Assembly: GCA_963778025.1 (NCBI GenBank)
Contig: CAVZTA010000016.1
Location: 124,001 to 188,000, forward strand
DNA: 64,000 nucleotides
DNA from: CAVZTA01 sp963778025
Lineage (GTDB): Bacteria > Chloroflexota > Limnocylindria > Limnocylindrales > CSP1-4
Direction of reading: 5' to 3'
The notes beneath the pieces were generated by a model. It ran no database searches. It had not been told where the DNA came from and saw nothing but the letters and a program-made list of their open reading frames with translations. This document shows, one piece after another, positions 53,314 to 61,483 of the stretch. The position numbers were made by a program, and so were the translations under genes. The first letter of the stretch is position 1; the number at the start of each line of letters is the position of its first letter.

Positions 53314-53880
53314 CCCGGTCTCGTCGGGCGCGTCGACCTTGAACGCCCGGAGCGCCTCGAGCCGCGGGTCGATGTCGTCGTCGGGATGCTCGTGGCCGGG
53401 CGTCAGCCGCTGGCCGCACTCCGAGCACAGCCCCGGGCAGTCCGGCTCGCACAGGACATCCATCGGCTCGGCGAGGCTGATCGCCTGCTCGACCAGCGGT
53501 CGGAGCTGCAGCTCGTGATGGTCGGTGAGGCGGGTGGTCTCGAGGTCCTCGCCGTCCTCGAGCGGCGTCGGTTGGCCGCTGTGGATGTCGATCGACGGGC
53601 GCGCCTCCTCGTCGATCGTCACCTCGATGGGCACCTCGACGGGCCGGAGACAGCGGCGGCATTCCTCGGCGAGGGTGGTGCTGAGCTGGGCCTCGACGCG
53701 CAGGCCACGGTTGGTGCGCGTGAGGCGAACGTGACCCTCGACGGGGTGCGTGACGCTCAGGCCGTCGCCCGGGTCGACGGCGACCTCGTGGATGTCGAGG
53801 TCACGGACGGTGCCGGATGGCTCCCCGAGCAGGCCCGCGACGTTGAACGTCAGCGGGTCATCGAGGGGGACTCGCGTCAC
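53311..53880 (-). CDS. DUF177 / YceD-family protein
   Basis: 189-residue acidic protein of the YceD family, which accompanies rpmF in most bacteria and is implicated in 23S rRNA metabolism in plants and bacteria. Seen: TLAEECRRCLRPVEVPIEV and the C-terminal Cys cluster VLCEPDCPGLCSECGQRLTP, a likely metal site. The GTG at 53880 overlaps the DivIVA-like gene stop in a GTGA junction. Confidence 0.9.
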   Translation of the reverse strand: MTRVPLDDPLTFNVAGLLGEPSGTVRDLDIHEVAVDPGDGLSVTHPVEGHVRLTRTNRGLRVEAQLSTTLAEECRRCLRPVEVPIEVTIDEEARPSIDIHSGQPTPLEDGEDLETTRLTDHHELQLRPLVEQAISLAEPMDVLCEPDCPGLCSECGQRLTPGHEHPDDDIDPRLEALRAFKVDAPDETG

Positions 53881-54452
53881 CCGCGAACGGGCTGTGACGC
53901 GCCCTCCTCCTCCTGCTGCCAGGCGCCCTCGTAGGGTTCGGCGTCGTGGCCGTTCTGCTGGTCCTCGGGCGGCGGCGCCGCCTGGAGGCTCGCGCGGCGC
54001 TCGTCGAGCATGCCGATGCCCTTCTCGATGCTGCGGAGCGTCTTCTCGACGTCCGAGCGCAGGCCATCGAGCACCGCGACCGCGTAGTCGTCGGCGCCGC
54101 GCCGGACGTCGTCGGCATCGAGGTTGGCGTCTTCGATGATCCGCCGGCTCTCCTCCTCGGCGGACTGGGTGAGTCCTCGCTCCTCGATGAGGAATGCGGC
54201 CTGCTCCTGGGCGCGGGCGATGATGCGCTCCGCTTCCTCCTGGGCCTTCTCGATGATCCGCTCGCCCTCGGAGTTGATCCGCTTCGCCGCGCGGACCTCC
54301 TCGGGCACCGCCACGCGCAGCTCATCGATGAGGTTGAGGGCCCCCTCCCGATCGATGATGACACTCTTCGTCAGGGGCAGGGGCTTGCCGTTCGCGACCA
54401 GCGACTCCAGCCGCTCGACGAGGAAGATGATGTCGATCGGACCGACCTCCAC
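53877..54452 (-). CDS. DivIVA-like coiled-coil protein
   Basis: 191-residue, mostly helical protein. The start IDIIFLVERLESLVANGKPL is followed by a long charged coiled coil (about 45-150) with regularly spaced Ala and Glu (EGERIIEKAQEEAERIIARA). The tail is Gln/Glu-rich. It resembles cell-division initiation/DivIVA-type proteins found next to rpmF or coaD in Chloroflexota and Actinobacteria; the exact role is inferred from shape only. It has its own strong promoter and couples to DUF177. Confidence 0.75.
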   Translation of the reverse strand: MEVGPIDIIFLVERLESLVANGKPLPLTKSVIIDREGALNLIDELRVAVPEEVRAAKRINSEGERIIEKAQEEAERIIARAQEQAAFLIEERGLTQSAEEESRRIIEDANLDADDVRRGADDYAVAVLDGLRSDVEKTLRSIEKGIGMLDERRASLQAAPPPEDQQNGHDAEPYEGAWQQEEEGASQPVRG

Positions 54453-54486
54453 GCGCAGTCGGCGCCGTCCCGAGCGCCGTCGCCGG

Positions 54487-54495
54487 ATTATCGCA
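54487..54495 (-). promoter_or_regulatory. Extended -10 for the DivIVA-like gene
   Basis: Minus strand TGCGATAAT, the best extended -10 in the window, 35 bases before the ATG at 54452. It probably drives the DivIVA-like gene, DUF177 and perhaps rpmF-plsX. Confidence 0.6.
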
Positions 54496-54564
54496 CCTCG
54501 GGCGGTCGACGCCGTCGCCCCGGTGACGGGGGCTCGGGCGCGGCGCGCGCCGATCGGTGGCAGC

Positions 54565-54609
54565 GGGAGCTTCGAACCTATCGGCCTGGCCGATGGCTCG
54601 CGAGCTCCC
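54565..54609 (-). terminator. Branched hairpin after coaD
   Basis: An outer stem GGGAGCT / AGCTCCC encloses an inner palindrome ATCGGCC-T-GGCCGAT. It lies 55 bases after the coaD stop and before the next promoter, so it probably ends the recG-rsmD-coaD message. No T-run. Confidence 0.5.
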
Positions 54610-54663
54610 CCTCCGCGGCTGATCTCCGACCAGCCCTGCCCGACACTTCGCGTGTGGCAGCGT

Positions 54664-55164
54664 TCAAGACCGTTGGCTCGCCGAGGCGCGTCTGACCGCG
54701 TCCAGCGACGCCGGCGGCACCATCCCGCTGACGTCGCCGCCGAAGCGGGCGATCTCCTTGACCAGACTCGAGCTGATGTACGCGACCTCGAGCGAGGTCA
54801 TGAGGCACAGCGTCTCGACCTCGGGAGCGAGCTTCGCGTTGTTGTGCGCCAGCGAGAGCTCGACCTCGAAATCCGTCAGGCCGCGCAGGCCGCGCACGAT
54901 CCCCGTCGCACCGACTCGCCGGCAGAGGTCGACCGTGAGGCCGTCGAACGTGGTGACCTCGATCCCGGCCGGGCCGATGGGGTCGTCGGCCAACGCTCGC
55001 CGGATGACCGCGACGCGCTCGTCGGCGTTCAGCAGCGAGACCTTGCGCGGATTCTCGAGGACCGCGATGACCAGCCGGTCGACGAAGCGCGACGCGCGGC
55101 GGATGACGTCGACATGGCCGTTGGTGAGCGGGTCGAAGGAGCCCGGGTAGACCGCGACCTGCAC
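54664..55164 (-). CDS. coaD: Pantetheine-phosphate adenylyltransferase
   Basis: Penultimate step of coenzyme A synthesis. 166 residues with VAVYPGSFDPLTNGHVDVIR (nucleotidyltransferase HxGH-type site), IVRGLRGLTDFEVELSLAHN, TLCLMTSLEVAYISSSLVKE and ARFGGDVSGMVP. The GTG at 55164 shares one base with the rsmD stop. rsmD-coaD is a common pair. Confidence 0.96.
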   Translation of the reverse strand: MQVAVYPGSFDPLTNGHVDVIRRASRFVDRLVIAVLENPRKVSLLNADERVAVIRRALADDPIGPAGIEVTTFDGLTVDLCRRVGATGIVRGLRGLTDFEVELSLAHNNAKLAPEVETLCLMTSLEVAYISSSLVKEIARFGGDVSGMVPPASLDAVRRASASQRS

Positions 55165-55742
55165 TACGCCCCTCGACCTCCGTCCGTGCGCCGGTAGAAC
55201 GTCAGCGCGGTCTCGCCGAAGCGGCGCTCGCGCTCCGATGCTAACAGCCCGACCGTGGCCGGCGGCGCGCTCCGCCAGAAGTGCTTGGCGATGACGCGGG
55301 CGTGCTCGCCGAGCGGCGCGTCGGCTGCTCCGAGGCGCTCCAGCGTCTCGGTCAGCGCCGCCGTGTCCTCGTACGGCGGGTCGAGCAGGACGACATCGAA
55401 CGGTTCGCGCGCGGGTCGCGAAAGGAACGCGGACACCGCGACGCGTTCGATGGTCGCGCGGTCCGACAGGCGCGCTCGTTCCAGGTTGGTCTCGATCGTC
55501 CGGACCGCCGCGCGATCGCGCTCGACGAAGGTCGCGTGCGCGGCACCCCGCGACAGCGCCTCGATACCGGCCGCGCCGCTCCCCGCGAACAGGTCGAGGA
55601 CCGTGGCACCCTCCAGCTCCGGCTCGAGGATCGCGAACAGCGTCTGCTTGACCCGGTCGGTCAGGGGGCGGGTCCCCTCCCCCGGGGCGGCGAGGCGGAC
55701 GCCGCGCGCCGATCCCGCGATGACACGCCCGGCGTCAGCCAC
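55164..55742 (-). CDS. rsmD: 16S rRNA (guanine966-N2)-methyltransferase
   Basis: SAM-dependent methyltransferase acting on assembled 30S subunits. 192 residues: RVIAGSARGVRL start, RPLTDRVKQTLFAIL, the SAM site VLDLFAGSGAAGIEALSRGA, and the catalytic VVLLDPPYED. Follows recG after 60 bases that hold no visible signal. Intact frame. Confidence 0.94.
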   Translation of the reverse strand: MADAGRVIAGSARGVRLAAPGEGTRPLTDRVKQTLFAILEPELEGATVLDLFAGSGAAGIEALSRGAAHATFVERDRAAVRTIETNLERARLSDRATIERVAVSAFLSRPAREPFDVVLLDPPYEDTAALTETLERLGAADAPLGEHARVIAKHFWRSAPPATVGLLASERERRFGETALTFYRRTDGGRGA

Positions 55743-55802
55743 GGCGCCGCGGGACGCCGACGCCGCGCTGGCTCGAGCCGCCTCGGCTCGCGCCGCGCCG
55801 TC

Positions 55803-58061
55803 TCACGCGGCGCTCGATGGATCGCCCGCGAACACCCGCGCCAGCCAGCCCGTCGCGAGCTCTCGCTGCAGGTCGTCCAGCCCCGGCACGAAACCGCCGG
55901 CCGCGTCGAGCAACACCTCCGCGTCCCCCCGGGCGCGGCGCGCCAGCTCGACGTGCGAGCGGTCCTGGAGCGACGCGACGCGCAGGCGCGGCAGGCCCGA
56001 CTGCGCCAGGCCCAGCACGTCGCCCTCGCGCCGGATCTCGAAGTCCTTCTCGGCCAGCTCGAACCCATCGCGGATCTCCGCGACGGCCTTGAGCCGTGCC
56101 TGCGCCGTCTCGTCGTTCGAGTCGGAGACCAGGACACAGAAGCTCTCCGCCGTGCCCCGGCCGACACGACCACGGAGCTGGTGCAGCTGCGCGAGGCCGA
56201 ACCGGTCGGCGCCCTCCACGATCATCATCGTCGCCTCGGGCACATCGACCCCGACCTCGACGACGGTCGTGCCCACGAGCACGTCCAGATCCCCATCGCG
56301 GAAGCGCGCCATGACCGCGTCGCGGTCGACCGGCTTGATCCGGCCATGGACGAGCCCGACGCGCAGCGGGGCGAGCGACTCCGCGAGCCGTACCGCCTCG
56401 GCCTCCGCGGCGGGCGCCGATCCGTCGAACAGCGATGGACCGGCCGCGCCGTCAGCGTCGCTGTCGGCCTCGTCGATGAGCGGCACGACCACGAACGTCC
56501 GGTGCCCGGCGGCCGCCTCCTGGCGCACCCGCTCCCAGACCGGGGCGAGCTGGTCCGGATGGCGGATCCCGGTCCGGATCGGGACCCGGCCCGCTGGCGG
56601 CGTCCGCAGGTCGGAGACGTCCAGATCCGCGTAGAGCACCTGTCCGAGGGTGCGCGGGATGGGCGTCGCCGTCATCAGCAGCACGTGCGGTGCCTGCCCA
56701 CCGGCCTTCGCCTCGAGCTGGCCACGCTGCTCGACCCCGAAGCGGTGCTGCTCGTCGATGACCACGACCGCGAGGCGCGCGAACTCGACCCGCTCCTGGA
56801 GCAATGCGTGCGTCCCCACCACCACCGGCGCCTGCCCCGACTTCACGAGATCCCGGACATGACCGGCCGTCGCCGCCGACTGCGAGCCCGTCAGCAGCTC
56901 GACGGCGACGCCCGCACCCTCGAGGGATGCGGCGAGGGTGGCGTGGTGCTGGCGCGCGAGGAGGTCCGTCGGCGCCAGCAAGGCGCCCTGCCGTCCGGCC
57001 AGTGCCGCGGCGCCCAGCACCCATGCCGCGACGGCGGTCTTGCCGCTCCCGACGTCGCCCTGGAGCAGCCGGAGCATCGGTGTCGGCCGCCGCAGGTCGT
57101 CGCGGATGGTGTCCATCGCGGTGCCCTGGTCGGGCGTGAGCTCGACCTCGGCGCCGGCCTTGCGTCGGATGGCCTCCAGCACCGACGCACGCAGCGTGGA
57201 GTCGGCCGCGGCATCGACCTCCAGCGGCTCCGCCGCGTCCCGTCCTCGCTGTCGGCGCCGCCCGACCATGCCGAGCTGGAGCGCCAGCAGCTCGTCGTAC
57301 GCGAGCCTGCGCAGCGCGCCGTCCCGACCCTCGAACGTCGACGGGTAGTGCGCCGCCTCCAGGGCGTCCGCGATGCCGACCACGTCCACATCCGTGCGGA
57401 TCGACGCGGGAAGGTATTCCGGGTAGTGGTCGCCTGCGCGGTCCAGCGCCTCGCGCATCGCGATCCGGAGACGGGCCGCGGTCAGCCCGGCGGTGAGCCG
57501 GTAGACGGGCACGATGCGCCCGACGTGGAGCAGCTCGTCGTCGCGGCCGACCGGCTGGAAGTCCGGGTTGTCGATCGTCAGCTTCCGGCCGAAGTGCTTG
57601 AGCTTGCCGGAAACGATGATCTCCGCGCCCGGGAACAGGCGGCGCTCGATGTAGCGGCGCCCGAACCACGTCGCCTCGACGGTGCCCGTGTCGTCGCGCA
57701 GGACGGCGATCGTCCGCTGGATCCGGCGGCGGAAGCCCGGCTCGACGCGGACGTCCAGCACGTGGACGCGCGCGCTCACGACCGTGCCGTCCTCGACCCA
57801 GACGAGATCGCCCAGCTGGCGCATCTCGCGCAGGTCGTCGTAGCGGCGCGGCAGATGGAACAACAGGTCGCGAACGCTGCCGATGCCGAGGCGGAGCCCG
57901 GCCCGACGGAGCGTCGGCGCGGCCGACAGACCCGACTGGCCGAGCGGTGCGTCGAGCAGCTCGACGGGGTCCGTGGGGACGGGTGCCTGGACCTTCGGTC
58001 GCAGGGCCGTCGCCCCGGCGCCGCGGCGGCCACCCCCGGCCCTTCGGGGAGCGCCGCTCAT
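55803..58061 (-). CDS. recG: ATP-dependent DNA helicase RecG
   Basis: Remodels stalled replication forks and Holliday junctions. 752 residues from the ATG at 58061. N-terminal wedge/OB domain (GIGSVRDLLFHLPRRYDDLR), then helicase motifs: LLQGDVGSGKTAVAAWVLGA (Walker A), VVGTHALLQERV, VVVIDEQHRFGVEQRGQLEA (DEQH box), LLMTATPIPRTLG, LVGTTVVEVGVDVPEATMM and LHQLRGRVGRGTAESFCVL. The frame extends upstream to 58211, but ATG 58061 fits the family better. It begins 23 bases after fakA. Confidence 0.96.
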   Translation of the reverse strand: MSGAPRRAGGGRRGAGATALRPKVQAPVPTDPVELLDAPLGQSGLSAAPTLRRAGLRLGIGSVRDLLFHLPRRYDDLREMRQLGDLVWVEDGTVVSARVHVLDVRVEPGFRRRIQRTIAVLRDDTGTVEATWFGRRYIERRLFPGAEIIVSGKLKHFGRKLTIDNPDFQPVGRDDELLHVGRIVPVYRLTAGLTAARLRIAMREALDRAGDHYPEYLPASIRTDVDVVGIADALEAAHYPSTFEGRDGALRRLAYDELLALQLGMVGRRRQRGRDAAEPLEVDAAADSTLRASVLEAIRRKAGAEVELTPDQGTAMDTIRDDLRRPTPMLRLLQGDVGSGKTAVAAWVLGAAALAGRQGALLAPTDLLARQHHATLAASLEGAGVAVELLTGSQSAATAGHVRDLVKSGQAPVVVGTHALLQERVEFARLAVVVIDEQHRFGVEQRGQLEAKAGGQAPHVLLMTATPIPRTLGQVLYADLDVSDLRTPPAGRVPIRTGIRHPDQLAPVWERVRQEAAAGHRTFVVVPLIDEADSDADGAAGPSLFDGSAPAAEAEAVRLAESLAPLRVGLVHGRIKPVDRDAVMARFRDGDLDVLVGTTVVEVGVDVPEATMMIVEGADRFGLAQLHQLRGRVGRGTAESFCVLVSDSNDETAQARLKAVAEIRDGFELAEKDFEIRREGDVLGLAQSGLPRLRVASLQDRSHVELARRARGDAEVLLDAAGGFVPGLDDLQRELATGWLARVFAGDPSSAA

Positions 58062-58083
58062 CGTCGCGTCCGCCGCCCGACCA

Positions 58084-59883
58084 TCACTCCGCGGCGATGA
58101 GATAGCGATAGTGCGGCTGGCCGCCGTGCAGGACGAGCGCCTCCTCGATCGCGGGGTGCGCGTCCTGGCATTTCCGGGCGAGCGCCTCGGCGTCGGCGAG
58201 CGTCGCGCCATCGCCGTAGTAGATGGTGAGCACGCTGTACCCGTCGCTCAGGCGGGCCAGCGCCGCGAGCACCGCCCGATGCGGATCGGTGTCCGCGGCG
58301 AGCAGCCCATCGTCCGGATCGAGGACGATCGTCTGGCCCTTCTTCACCTTCTTGCCGCTGACCGTCGCATCCCGCACCGCCTCCGTCGCCTGGAGCGTCT
58401 GGATCGCCCGCCCGGCCTCGGTCATCGCCGTCGCGTTGGCCTCCCCGCCACGCCCGCCGTCGAGCTCCATCACGGCCGCGATGCCCTCGGCGACGTTCCG
58501 CGTCGGGACGACGTGGATCGGGACGTCGGCCATCGTCGCGACCTGGCGGGCGGCGAGGATGACGTTCGGGTTGTTGGGCAGGATCAGCAGCTCGTCGGCG
58601 GCGGTCGCGCGGACCGCCTCCAGGAGCTCGCCCGTGCTCGGGTTGGCCGACTGGCCGCCGCGGACGATGCGGAACGGGCCGTGCTCGCGGAAGGGCGTGG
58701 CGACGTCGGCGAGGATGGTGGCCAGGCCGTCCGATGGGGCGACGGCGACGACCCCGAGCGCGAACCGGGTGATCGGCGTGGGTGGCTCGATGAGGTCGTC
58801 ACCGGCGGGACGCGGGAACACGCCGATGCCCACCTCGTCCGGCGGCGGCTGCGGGACCTCGAGGCCGACCGCCGCGCCGCTCGCCGCGCCGACGAACTCC
58901 TCGGCACGGGCCTCCCGCACGTCGCTGGCCATGGTGTCGAGGTTCTCGACGGTGATGCGCGTCAGGGTCCCGAGCGTCAGGCCATACGCGATGACCTGGT
59001 CGGGCCGCTCGTTGTGGACGTGCACCTTCACGAGCGCCGGGCCACCGGCCACCAGCACGCTCTCGCCCATCGCCTCGAGGTGCCGCTGGATGGTCGCGAC
59101 CTCCAGGCTGGTGCCGGGGGTCGGCTGGAGGACGAACACGGTCTCATAGCCGAACGCCTCGTCCTCGAGCGCGTCGATCCCGTGGCGGACCGCGGACCCG
59201 CTGCCGGCCGCGGCCGCCGTGCCGGTGCGGTCCCTGGGCACCCCGCCATCGGCGGTGACGGCGCGGCCGCGCGCCGCGGCGAGCGCCCCCTGGAACAGGC
59301 GGAACAGGCCCTGGCCGCCCGAATCGACGACGTGCGCCTCGCGCAGGATGGGCAACAGCGTCGGGGTGCGCGCGACGGACCGCTCTGCCGCCTCGACGAG
59401 CGCGACCAGGACCTTCTCGACATCGTTGTCCCGCTCCGCGGCGGCGACCGCGGCGGCCGACGACTCGCGGATGACCGTGAGGATCGTCCCCTCGACCGGC
59501 TTCGCCACGGCCTTGTAGGCGGTCTTGGTGCCCTCGTCGAGGGCATTGGCGAGGTCGAGCCCGGTGAACCGCTTCTTGCCGGCAAGGCCATGGGCGAGTC
59601 CGGCAAGGATCTGGCTGGTGATCACGCCGGAGTTGCCGCGCGCGCCCATCAGCGCGCCGAAGCTGACCGCCTGCGCGACGCGTTCGGCGGTCGCCCCCTC
59701 GCCCACCTTCTCGGCCTCGTCGAGCGCCGCGCGGACCGTCGCAAGCATGTTCGTGCCGGTGTCGCCATCGGGGACCGGGAAGACGTTGAGGGCGTTGATC
59801 TCGTCGACGTGGAGCTGGAGGTTCGCGACCGCGCTGCGGCAGGCGATCAGCAGCCCCTTGCCGTCGCAGGTCTTGGGCGCCAT
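58084..59883 (-). CDS. fakA: Fatty acid kinase catalytic subunit FakA-like (DAK2)
   Basis: 599 residues. The N-terminal DhaL/DAK2 ATP-binding domain (about 1-200) has INALNVFPVPDGDTGTNML, SFGALMGARGNSGVITSQIL and VDSGGQGLFRLFQGAL. The C-terminal half (GIGVFPRPAGDDLIEPPT is near its linker) matches the FakA middle and C domains, ending QPHYRYLIAAE. FakA phosphorylates fatty acids bound to FakB for use by PlsX/PlsY; no fakB is in the window. It overlaps the asp23 stop (TGATG), the classic asp23-fakA-recG order. Confidence 0.9.
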   Translation of the reverse strand: MAPKTCDGKGLLIACRSAVANLQLHVDEINALNVFPVPDGDTGTNMLATVRAALDEAEKVGEGATAERVAQAVSFGALMGARGNSGVITSQILAGLAHGLAGKKRFTGLDLANALDEGTKTAYKAVAKPVEGTILTVIRESSAAAVAAAERDNDVEKVLVALVEAAERSVARTPTLLPILREAHVVDSGGQGLFRLFQGALAAARGRAVTADGGVPRDRTGTAAAAGSGSAVRHGIDALEDEAFGYETVFVLQPTPGTSLEVATIQRHLEAMGESVLVAGGPALVKVHVHNERPDQVIAYGLTLGTLTRITVENLDTMASDVREARAEEFVGAASGAAVGLEVPQPPPDEVGIGVFPRPAGDDLIEPPTPITRFALGVVAVAPSDGLATILADVATPFREHGPFRIVRGGQSANPSTGELLEAVRATAADELLILPNNPNVILAARQVATMADVPIHVVPTRNVAEGIAAVMELDGGRGGEANATAMTEAGRAIQTLQATEAVRDATVSGKKVKKGQTIVLDPDDGLLAADTDPHRAVLAALARLSDGYSVLTIYYGDGATLADAEALARKCQDAHPAIEEALVLHGGQPHYRYLIAAE

Positions 59884-60308
59884 CAGGCGACGTCCGTGCC
59901 GCTGGCGGCGAGGTCGGCCGGCCCGGGTCGCTCGGCGGATGGCTCGACGAGCGCCGGTGGCGGTGCGCCGGGCTCGAACCGGAGGCCCTCGACGTGGATC
60001 GACACGCGGTCCGGCTCCCGCCCGATCGCGTGCTTCACGGCGTACCGGACGGTGGCATCGACCTGGCGGGCGACCTCGGCGACCGGCAGCCCGTAGGCGA
60101 CGGTGAGGTGGAGGTCGATGGCGAGCTCGCCGTCCATCGACAGGCCGATCCCCTTGCGCCCGATGCCCAGGCGATCGATGACCTCGCCGAGCGGCCCGTG
60201 GCTCCGAAGACCCGACACGCCGTACACGCTCGATGCCGCGTTGCGGACCACGTCGCGCATGGCTCGGCGCGTGACGAGCGAGCGTCCGGGGATCGGGTTG
60301 GTGGGCAC
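59883..60308 (-). CDS. Asp23/Gls24 family protein (YloU-like)
   Basis: 141 residues from the GTG at 60308, with AGGAGG upstream. The fold is seen in SLVTRRAMRDVVRNAASSVY, GVSGLRSHG, DLHLTVAYGLPVAEVARQVD and AVKHAIGREPDRVSIHVEGL. It is the usual partner of fakA and is thought to be a membrane-linked accessory. A second member lies next to plsX at 51511-51825. Its gene is divergent from rpmB. Confidence 0.88.
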   Translation of the reverse strand: MPTNPIPGRSLVTRRAMRDVVRNAASSVYGVSGLRSHGPLGEVIDRLGIGRKGIGLSMDGELAIDLHLTVAYGLPVAEVARQVDATVRYAVKHAIGREPDRVSIHVEGLRFEPGAPPPALVEPSAERPGPADLAASGTDVA

Positions 60309-60383
60309 GCGGAGCGCATCCTCCTTCGCGGCCGTGGCGGACGGCTCGAGCTGGCGGCTCCGGGCGGGCGGTCGGAGGCCGTG

Positions 60384-60392
60384 TGCTACGAT
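60384..60392 (+). promoter_or_regulatory. Extended -10 for rpmB
   Basis: TGCTACGAT (TG-C-TACGAT) in the 159-base spacer between the divergent asp23 and rpmB genes, 76 bases before the rpmB ATG. No clear -35. Confidence 0.5.
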
Positions 60393-60467
60393 ACCAGCCC
60401 GCTCGTGCCCGGCTTGACCGGCGCGTCCGCGAGCGTCCACCTCCGAAACCCACGTCAAGGGAACGAC

Positions 60468-60671
60468 ATGGCCCGCTCCTGTGCCATCTGCGGCAAGGTC
60501 TCGATGGGCGGCTTCAACCCGCAGTCGTCGGGCATGAACCGCGTCCGCGCCCACCGCCGCTACCAGCCCAATCTCCAGGTGACGACGATCAGCCAGAACG
60601 GCCACGCGCCGGCCAAGGCGATGGTCTGCACCCGCTGCCGGCGGACCCTCACGAAGAGCGCGCGCGCCTAG
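60468..60671 (+). CDS. rpmB: Ribosomal protein bL28
   Basis: 67-residue large-subunit protein. MARSCAICGKVSMGGFNPQS, RRYQPNLQVTTI and MVCTRCRRTLTKSARA give the family core, with two Cys pairs (zinc-binding form). The ATG at 60468 follows AAGGGA. It is divergent from asp23-fakA, as in many Gram-positive bacteria, and is followed by a terminator. Confidence 0.97.
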   Translation: MARSCAICGKVSMGGFNPQSSGMNRVRAHRRYQPNLQVTTISQNGHAPAKAMVCTRCRRTLTKSARA

Positions 60672-60699
60672 GTCGTTCCCGCTCGTCCGCCACCCCGAC

Positions 60700-60719
60700 G
60701 ACCGGCCCTCGGGCCGGTC
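60700..60719 (+). terminator. Terminator after rpmB
   Basis: GACCGGCCC-TC-GGGCCGGTC, an inverted repeat that folds with a seven- to eight-base-pair stem, 28 bases after the rpmB stop. Only a weak T-rich tail (TCGTCATGT) follows. Confidence 0.6.
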
Positions 60720-60954
60720 TCGTCATGTCCGGGGGATCGCCCATCCGTGGCCGAGCGCTGCACCGAAGCCCGGGGCTGCGCACCGGGCGCGCAAAGCGAC
60801 CGCCGGGACGTGGCCCAGCAGGAGTCCTGCGCACCGCGGACCGCAGACTGCGGTCCGGCGACGGCCCCAGCCACCGCCTTGCGCATCGGGTGAGCCGGTC
60901 GGCGCGCTGGTCGCCGCCCGGTCATGCGTTCGGATCGCGGGCCGGGATCGCAGG
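60720..60954. other. Non-coding spacer with hairpin
   Basis: 235 bases between the rpmB terminator and the dtd stop (on the opposite strand). It holds a hairpin at 60838-60856 (GGACCGCA-GAC-TGCGGTCC) that may end dtd transcription from the right. Open frames here have no recognisable product. I checked for a tRNA and do not see one. Confidence 0.4.
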
Positions 60955-61401
60955 TCAGCGCTCGTCGGTGTCGAGCCAGATGGTGAACGGGCCGTCGTTG
61001 ACGAGCTCGACGGCCATCTTGGCGGCGAACCGGCCCGTCGCGACGCGGACGCCGGCGCTCTCGATGTTCGCGGCGAACAGCCGGTAGAGGCGGTTCGCGG
61101 GCTCGGGCAGGGCCGCCTCGACGAAGCCCGGGCGCCGACCGCGCGACGTGTCGGCGTAGAGCGTGAACTGCGACACGACCAGCGCCTCCCCGCCGACGTC
61201 GAGGAGCGAGCGGTTCGTCCGGCCCTCCTCGTCCTCGAAGATCCGCAGCTCCACGACGCGCCGGGCGAGCGCCTGCGCGGTGTCGGCGTCATCCGCCCGG
61301 CCGATGCCCACCAGGATGAGCAACCCGCGCCCGCACGCCCCGACGACCTCGCCGTCGACGCGGACCTCCGCTCGCGACACCCGCTGGAGCAGCGCGCGCA
61401 C
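60955..61401 (-). CDS. dtd: D-aminoacyl-tRNA deacylase
   Basis: Removes D-amino acids (and glycine) mischarged on tRNAs. 148 residues with MRALLQRVSRAEVRVDGEVV, the active-site SQFTLYADTSRGRRPGF and the Gly-cisPro region VELVNDGPFTIWLDT. The normal Gly-Pro in the cross-subunit motif reads NDGPFT as expected. It is 82 bases downstream of rpe on the same strand. Confidence 0.95.
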   Translation of the reverse strand: MRALLQRVSRAEVRVDGEVVGACGRGLLILVGIGRADDADTAQALARRVVELRIFEDEEGRTNRSLLDVGGEALVVSQFTLYADTSRGRRPGFVEAALPEPANRLYRLFAANIESAGVRVATGRFAAKMAVELVNDGPFTIWLDTDER

Positions 61402-61483
61402 CGTCTACGCCTCGCGCGCGGGCTCGGGCGCGGGCGCAGGCGCGCGCACGGCCCACGTTCGAGCGGCGCTGCCGTTCACCGCG

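Noticed and set aside
54541..54640. A tRNA-like GGTTCGAAG with a GCCACC-like end on the minus strand after coaD.
   Set aside because: The bases flanking the loop do not form a T-arm stem, no acceptor or anticodon arm fits, and the region folds better as the coaD terminator.
55238..55246. TGTTAGCAT as a promoter for coaD.
   Set aside because: It lies inside rsmD coding sequence and coaD is already coupled to rsmD by a one-base overlap. No -35 is present.
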